NCBI GenBank assembly: GCA_016841245.1
Contig: JAENZN010000012.1
Location: 1-64,000, forward strand
DNA length: 64,000 nt
Direction of reading: 5' to 3'
DNA from: Syntrophomonas sp.
Lineage (GTDB): Bacteria > Bacillota > Syntrophomonadia > Syntrophomonadales > Syntrophomonadaceae
The notes below the pieces were generated by a model. That model made no database searches and was not told the DNA's origin. It saw only the letters and a list, made by a program, of their open reading frames with translations. Position numbers and translations under genes: made by a program. Shown in pieces: positions 42,788 through 52,946 of the stretch (position 1 is the first letter of the stretch; every line of letters begins with the position of its first letter).

Positions 42788-43912
42788 GTGAAAGCTTATA
42801 AACGTCTGGCAGCGCTGATGATTATACTGTGTTTTATGATTACCGCCATTATACCTGTTTATGCAGATGACATAGAGCAAAAACTGCAGGACGTAAGCCG
42901 GCAGCAAGAAGCCCAGCAGAACAAGCTAGGCCAGGTTAAACAGCAGGAAAACTCCATTATGGGTCAGTTAGAAACCCTGGAAAAAAATATTATCGACAAA
43001 GAACAGCAGATCAAAATACTGGCGGGCCAAATTGATGAGCTGGAACAGGATATCAGCAAAACCGAGGAAGAGATAAGGATAAGTGAAGAAGAACTGCAGG
43101 TGCAGATAAATTATCTGTGTGAGCGGCTGGTCTATATGTATGAAGACGGGATGGACGTTTCTTATCTGGAAGTGCTGTTTTCCGCTACTAATATCAAGGA
43201 TTTTCTTACTCGTTATGATTTGCTGCAGTATGTGGTAGAACAGGATATGGATCTTATAGATTCCATAAACAAGCATAAGCGGGCTTTGGATATCAAGAAG
43301 AGCGACCTGGAGATACAGAAAAGAGAGCTGGTATCTATGCGAGAAGTCCAGGAAGCGCAGCGCAGCGAGCTATCCGCTCAGTCCGATCAGAAAGAGGAAC
43401 TGCTGGCAAGTGTGCGGCAGGAAAAGAGCAGCTGTGAAAAAGCCCTGGAAGAATTGGAACAGACATCCCGGGAGTTGGAAGCCTTAATCAGGGCATCGCA
43501 GTCCGGCGAACAGCTGGGTACCGGGGTATATACCTGGCCCACTCCAGGTTATAGTGCTATAACCTCATCTTATGGGATGCGCTTTCATCCCATATTAAAA
43601 ACCAGGAAGCTGCATACCGGAGTAGATATTGGCGCACCGTCAGGAGCCAAAATCGTGGCCGCCGATACGGGCAAGGTATTATTTGTTGGCTGGCAGGGCG
43701 GATACGGCCAGACCATAATCATAGACCACGGTGGCGATATGTCGACCTTATATGCTCATCAATCAAGATTTGCAGTAAGCTCTGGGCAAACGGTTGTCAA
43801 AGGACAGGTGATAGGTTATGTGGGCAGTACCGGTTGGAGTACCGGTCCCCACCTGCATTTTGAAGTTAGAATAAACGGAAATCCTACCGATCCCATGAGT
43901 TATATAAAGTAA
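42788..43912 (+). CDS. M23 family murein hydrolase with coiled coil (EnvC/PcsB-like)
   Basis: This 374-residue protein has a signal peptide (1-26, ending VYADD), a long coiled coil (about 27-245, Q/E/L-rich) and a LytM/M23 metallopeptidase domain (about 255-374). Zinc-ligand motifs are HTGVDIG and HLHFEVR. The coiled coil is what FtsX engages to switch on such hydrolases. GTG 42788 is 7 bases after AAGGAG and gives a proper signal peptide; the longer frame back to 42755 does not. It cuts peptidoglycan during septation, probably gated by FtsEX. Confidence 0.9.
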   Translation: MKAYKRLAALMIILCFMITAIIPVYADDIEQKLQDVSRQQEAQQNKLGQVKQQENSIMGQLETLEKNIIDKEQQIKILAGQIDELEQDISKTEEEIRISEEELQVQINYLCERLVYMYEDGMDVSYLEVLFSATNIKDFLTRYDLLQYVVEQDMDLIDSINKHKRALDIKKSDLEIQKRELVSMREVQEAQRSELSAQSDQKEELLASVRQEKSSCEKALEELEQTSRELEALIRASQSGEQLGTGVYTWPTPGYSAITSSYGMRFHPILKTRKLHTGVDIGAPSGAKIVAADTGKVLFVGWQGGYGQTIIIDHGGDMSTLYAHQSRFAVSSGQTVVKGQVIGYVGSTGWSTGPHLHFEVRINGNPTDPMSYIK

Positions 43913-43969
43913 TTATAGAATAGGAGCTCGCTTCTAACTAAAGTTTATAGCTTGAAGAACAATAATATA

Positions 43970-44004
43970 TTTAACCAGGATATTGCTTCCTGGTTAAATT
44001 TTTT
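43970..44004 (+). terminator. Terminator after the M23 hydrolase gene
   Basis: TTTAACCAGGA (43970-43980) pairs with TCCTGGTTAAA (43988-43998), followed by a T6 tail. Confidence 0.88.
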
Positions 44005-44131
44005 AGAGCCAAAGTGTACCCGCCAAAGCAGCTCCTGGGGGCAATTAATAAATGCTGCATTGTATTTCCTGTTTATCAGGAGTAACATAAAATCAATAGT
44101 TTAATAATAAAATGCTAGTGGTGGTGAAGAT

Positions 44132-45286
44132 TTGAATAATAAAGGAAAAGGTTTACTAAAAGGTCTAAACGTTATATTTTCAACTCTGGGGGTACTTTTC
44201 ATAGCCGGTTTAATAATTATACTGGCAGTAAATCCAATCGGGCTGGGGACCTTATTCAGTGTAGTAGGGCTAGTAAACACTCAGTCGTTGTACGATATTA
44301 ATTCCCGGCAGATGTTTGAAGGGGCCGCGGCCGGCATAGTAGATGCGCTGGATGATCCTTATTCAACTTACCTGGATCAACAGACCTGGCAGGAATTAAA
44401 GATCAGGTTATCAGCAAAATTCGGTGGAATTGGAGTATATGTATTTCAGGATAACGAGGGGCAGATCAAAATTTATTCACCTATTAAGGGAACCCCGGCT
44501 TATGAGGCAGGGGTACAGCATGGTGATATCGTTACCAGGATTAATGGGGAAAGCACCATGAATATGACTCAGGATGATGCAGTAACTCTGATGAGGGGAG
44601 ACCCCGGAACTCAGCTGGAACTGACCATTTATCGAGAATCAGATAATAAGGAGTATGTATTCAAGATCATTCGGGAAATAATAAATGTACCTTCCGTAGA
44701 AGATGAAATCCTGGATGCCGATAATGGCATCAGCTACATCAGGCTCAGCCAGTTCCATACTCAATCAGCCCAGGAAATGCTGGAAAGTATTGACCGTCTG
44801 GTAAATCAAGAGGTTATGAAAGGACTTATTCTTGATCTTCGTAATAACGGTGGGGGAGAATTTGATGCAGCTATCGATATAGCCAGTATTTTCCTTAACG
44901 AAGGGGATGTGGTGGTAAGTTCTGCTGATGCGCGAGGAAACCAAAAAGTATATAAGGCTTCGTCCGGAAAAACCGATGTTCCTTTGGTGGTACTGGTCAA
45001 CCAGGATAGTGCCAGCGCCTCAGAAATACTGGCTGCAGCGCTGCAGGATAACCATAGAGCACTACTGGTGGGAGCAACTACCTATGGTAAAGGCCTGGTG
45101 CAGACCGTATTCCCTTTACGGGATGGAGGTGCCTTAAAATTAACTACCCAGAGGTATTTTACTCCTAGCGGTACCGACATCAACGAAATTGGAATTATTC
45201 CGGATTATATAGTCGCTGATGATATAGAAAGCAGTGAGGATCTGCAGCTTAAACGGGCTATTGAGGTACTGAAACAACAGATGTAA
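44132..45286 (+). CDS. CtpA/CtpB-like S41 carboxyl-terminal processing protease
   Basis: This 384-residue protein has an N-terminal membrane anchor (about 10-35), a PDZ domain (about 95-165: YEAGVQHGDIVTRING) and the S41 protease domain, with SASASE and TYGKGLVQ giving the Ser-Lys dyad. It lies between the ftsEX/M23 genes and a MinJ-like gene, the place of ctpB in Bacillus. It probably trims envelope proteins. TTG start. It differs from the S41 protease at 1758 in lacking the long C-terminal extension. A family B palindrome follows five bases after the stop. Confidence 0.9.
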   Translation: MNNKGKGLLKGLNVIFSTLGVLFIAGLIIILAVNPIGLGTLFSVVGLVNTQSLYDINSRQMFEGAAAGIVDALDDPYSTYLDQQTWQELKIRLSAKFGGIGVYVFQDNEGQIKIYSPIKGTPAYEAGVQHGDIVTRINGESTMNMTQDDAVTLMRGDPGTQLELTIYRESDNKEYVFKIIREIINVPSVEDEILDADNGISYIRLSQFHTQSAQEMLESIDRLVNQEVMKGLILDLRNNGGGEFDAAIDIASIFLNEGDVVVSSADARGNQKVYKASSGKTDVPLVVLVNQDSASASEILAAALQDNHRALLVGATTYGKGLVQTVFPLRDGGALKLTTQRYFTPSGTDINEIGIIPDYIVADDIESSEDLQLKRAIEVLKQQM

Positions 45287-45291
45287 ATTAA

Positions 45292-45387
45292 TGGGGTCAG
45301 GCACTAACTTACTAACTTATGCGGTTATATCAGGAGTAACGTAATTCACTTACGGTCATAAGGTAGTAAGTTAGTGCCTGACCCCCA
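45292..45387. repeat. Family B palindrome, copy 3
   Basis: The left arm runs from 45292 (TGGGGTCAGGCACTAACTTA...) and the right arm from 45358 to 45387, with one mismatch. Its centre contains ACTTACGGTCATAAG, the reverse complement of a segment in copy 4. It sits 11 bases before the ribosome site of the minJ-like gene. Confidence 0.85.
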
Positions 45388-45412
45388 CTGAACACTCGGG
45401 AGGATAAGATAT

Positions 45413-46654
45413 TTGGATCTGCTGATAGAAATATTGTCATTGATGGGGCGGGTTATGCTGGAAACGCTTACCTCGCCCCTTTTTATTACCATATATTTAC
45501 TCCTGTTCACTATAGTTTGCTGGCAGTATAAACGGCTGGAAAATATGAGTGAAAAACTCATAAAAAGCAACAACCGGCTTTTTTTGCGCTCTGCCTGCTT
45601 ATCATCTTTGGTAGGAATTTTCGGTGGTTTGCTGGGAAGTATACTGCTGATTATGGTCGGTATCAATCTGGAGAACATTGGTTTTGCTTATCTATGGGGC
45701 CTGGCATTGCTGTTAATGCTTATAAATCCACGATTTTTATGTTTTGCCTATGCGGCTGGAATTTTATCTTTAGTAAGCTTGGGGTTTTCTTACCCGGACA
45801 TCAGTATCCCCCATCTACTGGCTTTGGTAGCCATACTTCATATGATCGAAAGCTTCCTGATTTTGATAAATGGTCATAGTTATCCTATTCCGCTGTATGT
45901 AAAGAAGAAAAACCAGATCGTAGGTGGCTTTAACCTGCAAAAATTTTGGCCGCTGCCTCTTATGGCTTTGGTGGGAGTTTCAGGCATTGCCCCGATGGAA
46001 GGTCTGGCTATGCCGCATTGGTGGCCTTTGTTGCAGGGTTATTCGGGGATGACTAGCCAGACATTTACGCTGCTTCCGGTAGTTGCCATACTGGGATATG
46101 GAGAAATAACTACTACCAGCACACCAGTGTTGAGGGTGAAGAAATCCTCATTCAATCTTTTTATTTACAGCCTGATCCTATTGCTTCTGGCCTGGTTATC
46201 ATGCCGTATGCCAGCGCTAACCATAGCCGCAGCCTTGTTTTCTCCTCTAGGTCATGAGTTCGTTATCTGGTTGGGAATGCGGGAAGAAAATAACCGTAAA
46301 CCTTTATATATCAGAAGCCAGGAGGGGGTAAGAGTCCTGAATATTAGACCAGGCAGCCCGGCTCACCATGCAGGCATAAGCGAGAGAGACATTATTCTCA
46401 CGGTTAATGGCTTTAAGGCAGACCATTATTCAATGGTAAGAGAATTAGTTCGTACGGCTAGTAATGTTTCCCTGCGGGTAAGAAGAGAGGGTGAAGAGAT
46501 GGATATTCGCCTGCCGGGATCATCTTCGGACGATCCCGGTATAATCCCGGTACCCGAGGAACCAGTGGCCAGATATATCGTAATGCAGGAAGATCGGATA
46601 TTCAACCTGGTTCGCAAACTCTGGCAAAAAATCGGTAATGGGGTCAGGCACTAA
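45413..46654 (+). CDS. minJ: MinJ-like multi-pass membrane protein with PDZ domain
   Basis: This 413-residue protein has about seven hydrophobic segments from residue 10 to 285, then a cytoplasmic or surface PDZ domain (about 300-375: RVLNIRPGSPAHHAGISERDII). This topology and the place between ctp and uvrB match MinJ/YvjD, which links the MinCD division inhibitor to DivIVA at cell poles in Bacillus. No MinC/D or DivIVA gene is in view. The last residues (NGVRH) and the stop codon are inside a family B palindrome. Start TTG 45413, nine bases after GGGAGG. Confidence 0.8.
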   Translation: MDLLIEILSLMGRVMLETLTSPLFITIYLLLFTIVCWQYKRLENMSEKLIKSNNRLFLRSACLSSLVGIFGGLLGSILLIMVGINLENIGFAYLWGLALLLMLINPRFLCFAYAAGILSLVSLGFSYPDISIPHLLALVAILHMIESFLILINGHSYPIPLYVKKKNQIVGGFNLQKFWPLPLMALVGVSGIAPMEGLAMPHWWPLLQGYSGMTSQTFTLLPVVAILGYGEITTTSTPVLRVKKSSFNLFIYSLILLLLAWLSCRMPALTIAAALFSPLGHEFVIWLGMREENNRKPLYIRSQEGVRVLNIRPGSPAHHAGISERDIILTVNGFKADHYSMVRELVRTASNVSLRVRREGEEMDIRLPGSSSDDPGIIPVPEEPVARYIVMQEDRIFNLVRKLWQKIGNGVRH

Positions 46655-46716
46655 CTTACTAACTTATGACCGTAAGTTAGTAAGTTAGTAAGTTAGTAAG
46701 TTAGTGCCTGACCCCA
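46639..46716. repeat. Family B palindrome, copy 4, with 8-base repeat expansion
   Basis: It starts TGGGGTCAGGCACTAACTTA at 46639 and ends TGACCCCA at 46716. The right arm contains AAGTTAGT four times in tandem while the left arm has only two matching units, so the arms are unequal. It overlaps the last five codons and stop of the minJ-like gene. Confidence 0.85.
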
Positions 46717-46794
46717 AAAACTAATCCGCCATAAATTTTATTAACATTCTGTAAATACACTGAATATATTAGTAAGGAATATACGGGCAGGCAA

Positions 46795-47883
46795 ATGGGG
46801 GTTTTATATTTGGGCGGCAAGGGAAAAATCAGGTATGTGTTTACCAGCAGCCATACCGGTAAGGGTTTTTATACTTTTATTCCCAGGTTGCTGGAGGGAG
46901 TTAAGAGAGTTTATGTTCTTAAGGGTGCACCTGGGTCTGGAAAGTCAACCTTTATAAGATGCCTGGGGGATTCTTTTGCGGAACAGGGATATGAAGTAGA
47001 GTTCTGGATGTCGGCAGAAGATCCTATGAATCCGGAGGGAGTATATATTATACAAATGGAAACAGCCATAGTGAATGGGAATCTGCCGATAGCCATTGAT
47101 CCTAAATATCCCGGCATTACAGGCTCCATTATTAATTTATCCGAATATTTGGATGAATTGAGTATAATTAAATATGGGCCGGAAATTATGGAGTTGGTAG
47201 ATCAGGTTGAAAAGCAGTGCATACAGGTGGGCAGCATTTTGGAGCAGGCTTCTATGATTAAAGAAGAATTGCTGCAGGTAAGTGATGACGGGTTTAATGA
47301 AAATAAACTGCATAAGTTGATCAGCAGGCTGGAAAAGGAAATCCTTAAGGAGCAGCCAGGTGAAAAGCATTATTTTGCTACCTCAATTACCCCGGAAGGG
47401 ATCATCAATTATGTGGATGAGATAAGCAGCCGCTGTAAGATCAGATATCTGTTAAAAGGTGGGTCTGGTGCTGGAAAAGTAATTGCCGAAATTGCGTTTA
47501 GAGCCAGAGAAGCAGGATATTTTGTAGAATATTATCACTGTGGGTTAAATCCGCTCAGAATTATCATGGTAATAATTACTCATCTTCAGTTGGCTATCAT
47601 CGAAACCGATGATATAGAAATATCTACCCGTCCCGGGGATAGAATAACTGACCTGGCTGACTGCCTGGATGAATTTTATCAGCCGTTAAAGGAGCAGGAT
47701 CATACCGGGTTCCGACGGCAATATGAAAGTTTGGTCTTAAAAGCTCAGGCTGAGCTGGAAACTTCCTATAGAGCAATGAAGAGCTTAAAGCGCTTGTATT
47801 CAGCAGCCATGAATTTTGAAACCGTGGAAGAAAAAAGGCAGGAGATCCTTAATATAATGACCAGTATCAGTGAAGAAAAGTAG
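46795..47883 (+). CDS. Two-domain P-loop ATPase (PRK06851-like)
   Basis: This protein of about 362 residues has a complete Walker A, GAPGSGKST, at about residues 44-52. A second, related half has GGSGAGKVI at about 222-230, where the Ser/Thr after the lysine is replaced by Val, so probably only the first site hydrolyses nucleotide. A similar segment in each half (GVYIIQMETAIV; LQLAIIETDDIEI) suggests internal duplication. The nearest description I know is the uncharacterised PRK06851 family, found in sporulating and other Firmicutes. A TTG at 46810 with GGGGG upstream may be the true start. Function is unknown. Confidence 0.75.
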   Translation: MGVLYLGGKGKIRYVFTSSHTGKGFYTFIPRLLEGVKRVYVLKGAPGSGKSTFIRCLGDSFAEQGYEVEFWMSAEDPMNPEGVYIIQMETAIVNGNLPIAIDPKYPGITGSIINLSEYLDELSIIKYGPEIMELVDQVEKQCIQVGSILEQASMIKEELLQVSDDGFNENKLHKLISRLEKEILKEQPGEKHYFATSITPEGIINYVDEISSRCKIRYLLKGGSGAGKVIAEIAFRAREAGYFVEYYHCGLNPLRIIMVIITHLQLAIIETDDIEISTRPGDRITDLADCLDEFYQPLKEQDHTGFRRQYESLVLKAQAELETSYRAMKSLKRLYSAAMNFETVEEKRQEILNIMTSISEEK

Positions 47884-47916
47884 TTATGCTGGTTTAAATC
47901 ATAAATGTTAATTTAT

Positions 47917-47949
47917 AGTATTGGGATTTTCCCAATACTTTTGTTATTA
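47917..47949 (+). terminator. Terminator before uvrB
   Basis: AGTATTGGGA (47917-47926) pairs with TCCCAATACT (47930-47939) around TTT, with tail TTTGTTATT. Confidence 0.88.
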
Positions 47950-47998
47950 TTTATGAGAAAGCTGTGGATATCAGGTGAATAATTCGGGAGAGATAAAT

Positions 47999-49996
47999 AT
48001 GAACAGATTTAAACTGCATTCAGCATATTCTGCTACCGGTGACCAGCCCCAGGCGATTGCCAGTCTGGCCAGAGGACTAGTTAACGGGAATCGAGACCAG
48101 GTTTTATTAGGGGTTACCGGATCGGGAAAAACTTTTACCATGGCTAGAGTTATAGAAGAATTGCAGCGTCCTGCTCTGGTAATGGCTCCCAATAAAACGC
48201 TGGCCGGGCAGCTTTATTCGGAATTCAAACAGTATTTTCCGGAAAATTCAGTGGAATATTTTATCAGTTACTATGATTACTATCAGCCCGAGGCTTATGT
48301 GCCTCAGACTGATACCTACATAGAAAAAGACTCTTCGATTAATGATGAAATAGACAAGCTCAGACACTCGGCCACGGCTGCACTCTTGGAACGGAGAGAT
48401 GTAATAATAGTAGCCAGTGTTTCTTGTATCTATGGCCTGGGGGCTCCCCAGGACTACTATGAATTGGCGGTTTCACTGCGGCCTCAGATGGCCATAGCGC
48501 GGGATGATCTGCTGAGAAATCTGGTCCAGATCCAGTATGAGCGTAATGAGGTGGCTTTTTACCGTGGTACCTTCAGGGTTAGAGGTGATGTGGTTGAGAT
48601 ATTTCCGGCTTCCAGTGGGGAGAAAGCCATAAGAGTAGAATTTTTTGGTGACGAAATAGAGCGTATGATTGAATTTAACCCGCTTACCGGTGAAATACTA
48701 GGTAAGCGGATGCATGTCATGATATTCCCGGCCTCACATTTCGTAACTACCCGGGATAATATGCTGGCGGCTGCGGAAGAAATAGAGCAGGAACTGCAGC
48801 AGCAGATAGAGTACTTTAAAAGTGCCGGACAGCTTCTGGAGGCTCAGCGCATAGGACAGAGAACCAGCTATGATCTGGAAATGATCAAGGAAGTCGGCTA
48901 TTGTAAGGGCATTGAAAATTATTCGCGCTACATCACTGGAAGGAAAGCCGGAGAACCTCCCTATACCTTGATAGACTTTTTCCCTGAAGATTATCTTCTG
49001 TTTATGGATGAATCGCACATTGGCGTTCCCCAGGTCAGAGGTATGTATGAAGGAGACCGGGTGCGCAAACAAAACCTGGTGGATTTTGGATTTCGTCTCC
49101 CCTCAGCCCTGGATAACCGGCCGTTAAAGTTTCAAGAGTTTAACAGCAAGATCAAACAGGTGATATACGTCAGTGCTACTCCGGGAGCTTATGAATTAGA
49201 GAGAAGCAGCCATACCGCAGAACAGATTATACGACCTACCGGACTGGTGGACCCGGAAATCGAGGTTAAGCCAACCGAAAACCAGATCGACGATCTTATG
49301 GAAAATATCCGGCAGAAAGTTGCTCGGGGGTTCAGGGTACTGGTCACCACCCTGACCAAGAGGATGGCAGAAGATCTCTGTGGTTACCTGGCCGATGCAA
49401 AAATAAGAGTGAGGTATTTGCATTCCGACATAGATGCCCTGGAAAGATTGGATATTTTGCGGGAACTTCGTTCCGGGGTATTTGATGTTCTGATAGGGAT
49501 TAACCTGCTGCGAGAGGGACTGGATTTACCGGAGGTAGCCCTGGTGGCCATATTGGACGCTGACAAAGAGGGTTTTTTAAGATCAGAACGATCGCTGATA
49601 CAGACTATCGGTCGAGCTGCGCGTAATGTAGAAGGAAAAGTAATAATGTATGCCGACCGGATTACACCATCCATGAAGCAGGCTATAGACGAGACTGACC
49701 GCAGGCGAAATAAGCAGATAGAATATAACCGGGTACATAATATAACTCCAGAAAGCATAACAAAGGCAGTTTATCAGGCCATCGAGGCCACTATTGCTGA
49801 GGAACCGGGGGAATATGAAATCAGTAATTTTACTGCCATGAAGAGTGAAGAACGGCTTAGATTGGCAGCAGAGATGCAGCGAGAAATGATCAGTGCGGCT
49901 GAAAAACTTGATTTTGAAAGGGCGGCAGAACTCAGGGACATGATAAAACAGCTGCAGGACCCACCCAAAAAGGGTAAGAAAAAGAAAAGACGATAA
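47999..49996 (+). CDS. uvrB: Excinuclease ABC subunit B
   Basis: UvrB of 665 residues from ATG 47999 ([20 protein letters not shown]), 8 bases after GGGAG. Helicase-like motifs are visible: Walker [13 protein letters not shown], the beta-hairpin region [20 protein letters not shown] (split), [10 protein letters not shown] and [17 protein letters not shown]-terminal UVR domain that contacts UvrC follows ([18 protein letters not shown]). It verifies DNA damage loaded by UvrA2 and positions UvrC for dual incision. The next two genes complete the UvrABC system. Confidence 0.97.
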   Translation: MNRFKLHSAYSATGDQPQAIASLARGLVNGNRDQVLLGVTGSGKTFTMARVIEELQRPALVMAPNKTLAGQLYSEFKQYFPENSVEYFISYYDYYQPEAYVPQTDTYIEKDSSINDEIDKLRHSATAALLERRDVIIVASVSCIYGLGAPQDYYELAVSLRPQMAIARDDLLRNLVQIQYERNEVAFYRGTFRVRGDVVEIFPASSGEKAIRVEFFGDEIERMIEFNPLTGEILGKRMHVMIFPASHFVTTRDNMLAAAEEIEQELQQQIEYFKSAGQLLEAQRIGQRTSYDLEMIKEVGYCKGIENYSRYITGRKAGEPPYTLIDFFPEDYLLFMDESHIGVPQVRGMYEGDRVRKQNLVDFGFRLPSALDNRPLKFQEFNSKIKQVIYVSATPGAYELERSSHTAEQIIRPTGLVDPEIEVKPTENQIDDLMENIRQKVARGFRVLVTTLTKRMAEDLCGYLADAKIRVRYLHSDIDALERLDILRELRSGVFDVLIGINLLREGLDLPEVALVAILDADKEGFLRSERSLIQTIGRAARNVEGKVIMYADRITPSMKQAIDETDRRRNKQIEYNRVHNITPESITKAVYQAIEATIAEEPGEYEISNFTAMKSEERLRLAAEMQREMISAAEKLDFERAAELRDMIKQLQDPPKKGKKKKRR

Positions 49997-50000
49997 TTGC

Positions 50001-50087
50001 TTGTCAAAGGGGATGGTGCTCTTTGACAATAATGCTATGATGATAAAAATAATGTTGTCAAAAAAGAGCCGTCCCTTTGACAACATT
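50001..50087. repeat. Inverted pair of family A palindromes between uvrB and uvrA
   Basis: First unit: TTGTCAAAG (50001-50009), core GGGATGGTGCT, CTTTGACAA (50021-50029). Second unit: AATGTTGTCAAA (50051-50062), GAGCCGTCCC core, TTTGACAACATT (50076-50087). Both stems are perfect and the units are in opposite orientation, so the whole block can also fold as one long hairpin. Confidence 0.85.
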
Positions 50088-50105
50088 AAATGGGAGAGAT
50101 TATAA

Positions 50106-52946
50106 GTGAAAGATTATATCTATGTTAAAGGGGCTCGGGAACATAATTTGCAAAATATCGATGTCACCATCCCCCGGGACAAACTGGTGGTATTTACCGG
50201 AGTATCCGGGTCCGGCAAGTCCAGTCTGGCTTTTGATACCATTTACAGTGAAGGCCAGCGGCGCTATGTGGAATCGCTTTCTACTTATGCCCGACAATTT
50301 CTGGGCCAGATGGACAAACCAGATGTCGATTATATAGAAGGATTATCCCCTTCGATATCTATAGACCAAAAATCAACATCCAATAATCCTCGTTCCACGG
50401 TGGGTACAGTAACCGAAATATATGATTATCTGCGTCTGATGTATGCTCGGGTGGGAAAACCGCACTGCCCTAATTGCGGTATACCTATCGAAAGACAGAC
50501 GGTAGACCAGGTGGTGGATAGTTTATTGCAGCTGGAAGAAAAAAGCAGGATCAAGCTGCTAGCGCCCGTGATTAAAAGTCAGAAAGGTGAACACCGAAAA
50601 GTTTTGCAAAACCTCTTCCGGGAAGGCTTTATCAGGGTGATGGTAGATGGTTACGAGTATACCTCGGATGAGGAGATAAACCTGGAAAAAAACAAGAAAC
50701 ATGATATCAGCGCAGTTATCGATCGTCTGGTTATAAAGGACGGAATACGCAGCCGGCTGGCGGAGTCACTGGAACTGGCCTTTGAACTGGGAGAAGGCAC
50801 CGCAGTAGTCAAACTTATAAAAGATGACAGTAGTGAAGAGGAGATGGTCTACAGTCAGGATTTTGCTTGTACCCGCTGCGGTTTCAGCCTGCCCGAGTTA
50901 AGTCCCCGCATGTTCTCGTTTAACAGTCCATTTGGTGCCTGTCCTGAATGTGATGGTCTGGGAGAAAAAAGAGAAATAGATCCTGACCTGGTGCTAAATC
51001 AGGAAAAAAGCCTGCAGGATGGAGCAATAGTACCCTGGTCCAATAATTTTTACACCTATTATAATCAGATCCTGGCCGCCATGGCTGAGCGGCAGAAGAT
51101 ACCTATGGACCTGCCCTTAAAGGAGGTAAGTAAAAAGCAGCTTAATATCATTCTTTATGGAAATGGTGATGAACGATTCAAAATAAATTATGTTAACTCC
51201 TATGGAGAGCAACACTCCTTTCGCTCCAGTTATGAAGGGGTAATAAATAATCTCAAGCGCCGTTATCAGGAGACGAAATCCGATGCTTCCCGGGAAGAAA
51301 TTGAAAAATATATGACTGCCAGCCTCTGTCCGCAGTGTAAAGGGAAGAGGTTAAAAAGGGAGATGCTATGGGTTCTTATAGGGGATAAATCTATAAATGA
51401 TATTACTTCCATGTCTGTAAATCAGGCAGCTGAGTTTTTTGAGAATCTACATTTAAACGAAAAAGATACCCTTATTGCCCGCCAGGTTATTAAAGAGATT
51501 CAATCTCGGTTGAACTTTCTTATTGACGTGGGTTTGGATTATCTGACTTTGGATAGAGCTGCCGGCAGTCTTTCCGGTGGAGAAGCCCAGCGGATACGTC
51601 TGGCCACTCAGGTAGGTTCCAGTCTGGTAGGGGTACTCTATGTCCTGGATGAACCAAGTATTGGTTTGCATCCCCGGGACAATGATCGTCTCCTGGCTAC
51701 TTTAAAACGACTGCGAGATATCGGAAATACTGTTATAGTAGTAGAACATGATGAGGATACTATACTGAATGCCGATTATATCATAGATATTGGCCCTTTT
51801 GCCGGTATACATGGCGGCCGAGTAGTTGCTCACGGCAGTGTAAAAGATATTATGCTGGCAGAAGAATCCCTTACCGCCCAGTACTTATCAGGTCGGAGAA
51901 TAATTGAAACCCCGGTCAGCCGGAGAGCCGGCAACCATAAATCGCTGCGCATATTAGGGGCTGAACAGCACAATTTAAAAAATATCGATGTGGATATCCC
52001 CCTGGGGCAACTGGTGCTGGTGACCGGGGTATCTGGTTCCGGCAAGAGTACCCTGGTGCAGGAAATACTGTATCCGGCCCTGATGAGCAGACTTTCGCGC
52101 CAGCAGACCCGAGCCTCACTACGATATCGTCCTGGTCAGCATCGGGCGATAGAAGGAATCGAGGCTATTGACCGGGTAATCAATATCGACCAGTCACCGA
52201 TTGGCCGTACTCCACGTTCCAACCCGGCTACTTATACCGGAGCTTTCGATGGCATCAGGGAGCTGTTTTCAAATGTCCCCGAGTCCCGGGTAAGAGGATA
52301 TAAGCCGGGTCGTTTCAGCTTTAATGTTCGGGGAGGACGCTGTGAAGCATGTTCAGGAGATGGGATAATAAAAATTGAAATGCACTTCCTGCCTGATGTA
52401 TATGTTCCCTGCGAAGTATGCAAGGGAAAGAGATATAATCGTGAGACCCTGGAAATCAAATATAAAGGTAAGACCATCGCAGATGTACTGGATATGACTG
52501 TTGATGAAGCAGTAGACTTCTTTGAAAATATAAACAAAGTATATCGCAAACTGAAAGTATTACAGGATGTAGGGTTGGGCTATATTCAACTGGGACAGCC
52601 TGCTCCCAGTCTTTCCGGAGGTGAGGCCCAAAGGGTCAAGTTAGCCACGGAACTTTCCAAAAGGCCAACCGGGAAAACCCTGTATATATTAGATGAACCG
52701 ACTACCGGACTGCATAAAGAAGATGTGAGACACCTGCTGGGGGTCTTGAACCGATTGGTAGACACCGGTAATACAGTTCTGGTTATTGAACATAATCTGG
52801 ATGTGATAAAATCAGCTGATTATATTATTGACCTGGGGCCCGAAGGCGGGGACCAGGGAGGACAAATTGTAACACAGGGTTCTCCAGAACAAGTTGCCGA
52901 AGTCCCTGAATCTTATACCGGGAAATATCTCCGAGAAGCATTGTAA
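50106..52946 (+). CDS. uvrA: Excinuclease ABC subunit A
   Basis: UvrA of 946 residues. It has two ABC ATPase halves with Walker [15 protein letters not shown] and [13 protein letters not shown], and signatures [12 protein letters not shown] and [12 protein letters not shown]. Zinc-binding pairs are present (CPNC, CTRC, CPEC, CPQC, and CEAC/CEVC in the second half). It scans DNA for bulky lesions and loads UvrB. GTG start behind GGGAGAG. Palindromic family A pairs bracket the gene on both sides; the downstream one contains its TAA stop (52944-52946). Confidence 0.97.
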   Translation: MKDYIYVKGAREHNLQNIDVTIPRDKLVVFTGVSGSGKSSLAFDTIYSEGQRRYVESLSTYARQFLGQMDKPDVDYIEGLSPSISIDQKSTSNNPRSTVGTVTEIYDYLRLMYARVGKPHCPNCGIPIERQTVDQVVDSLLQLEEKSRIKLLAPVIKSQKGEHRKVLQNLFREGFIRVMVDGYEYTSDEEINLEKNKKHDISAVIDRLVIKDGIRSRLAESLELAFELGEGTAVVKLIKDDSSEEEMVYSQDFACTRCGFSLPELSPRMFSFNSPFGACPECDGLGEKREIDPDLVLNQEKSLQDGAIVPWSNNFYTYYNQILAAMAERQKIPMDLPLKEVSKKQLNIILYGNGDERFKINYVNSYGEQHSFRSSYEGVINNLKRRYQETKSDASREEIEKYMTASLCPQCKGKRLKREMLWVLIGDKSINDITSMSVNQAAEFFENLHLNEKDTLIARQVIKEIQSRLNFLIDVGLDYLTLDRAAGSLSGGEAQRIRLATQVGSSLVGVLYVLDEPSIGLHPRDNDRLLATLKRLRDIGNTVIVVEHDEDTILNADYIIDIGPFAGIHGGRVVAHGSVKDIMLAEESLTAQYLSGRRIIETPVSRRAGNHKSLRILGAEQHNLKNIDVDIPLGQLVLVTGVSGSGKSTLVQEILYPALMSRLSRQQTRASLRYRPGQHRAIEGIEAIDRVINIDQSPIGRTPRSNPATYTGAFDGIRELFSNVPESRVRGYKPGRFSFNVRGGRCEACSGDGIIKIEMHFLPDVYVPCEVCKGKRYNRETLEIKYKGKTIADVLDMTVDEAVDFFENINKVYRKLKVLQDVGLGYIQLGQPAPSLSGGEAQRVKLATELSKRPTGKTLYILDEPTTGLHKEDVRHLLGVLNRLVDTGNTVLVIEHNLDVIKSADYIIDLGPEGGDQGGQIVTQGSPEQVAEVPESYTGKYLREAL

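Noticed and set aside
45292-46716. CRISPR-like array in the ACTTACTA repeats
   Set aside because: The repeats are inverted arms with tandem 8-base units, with no regular spacers and no cas genes.
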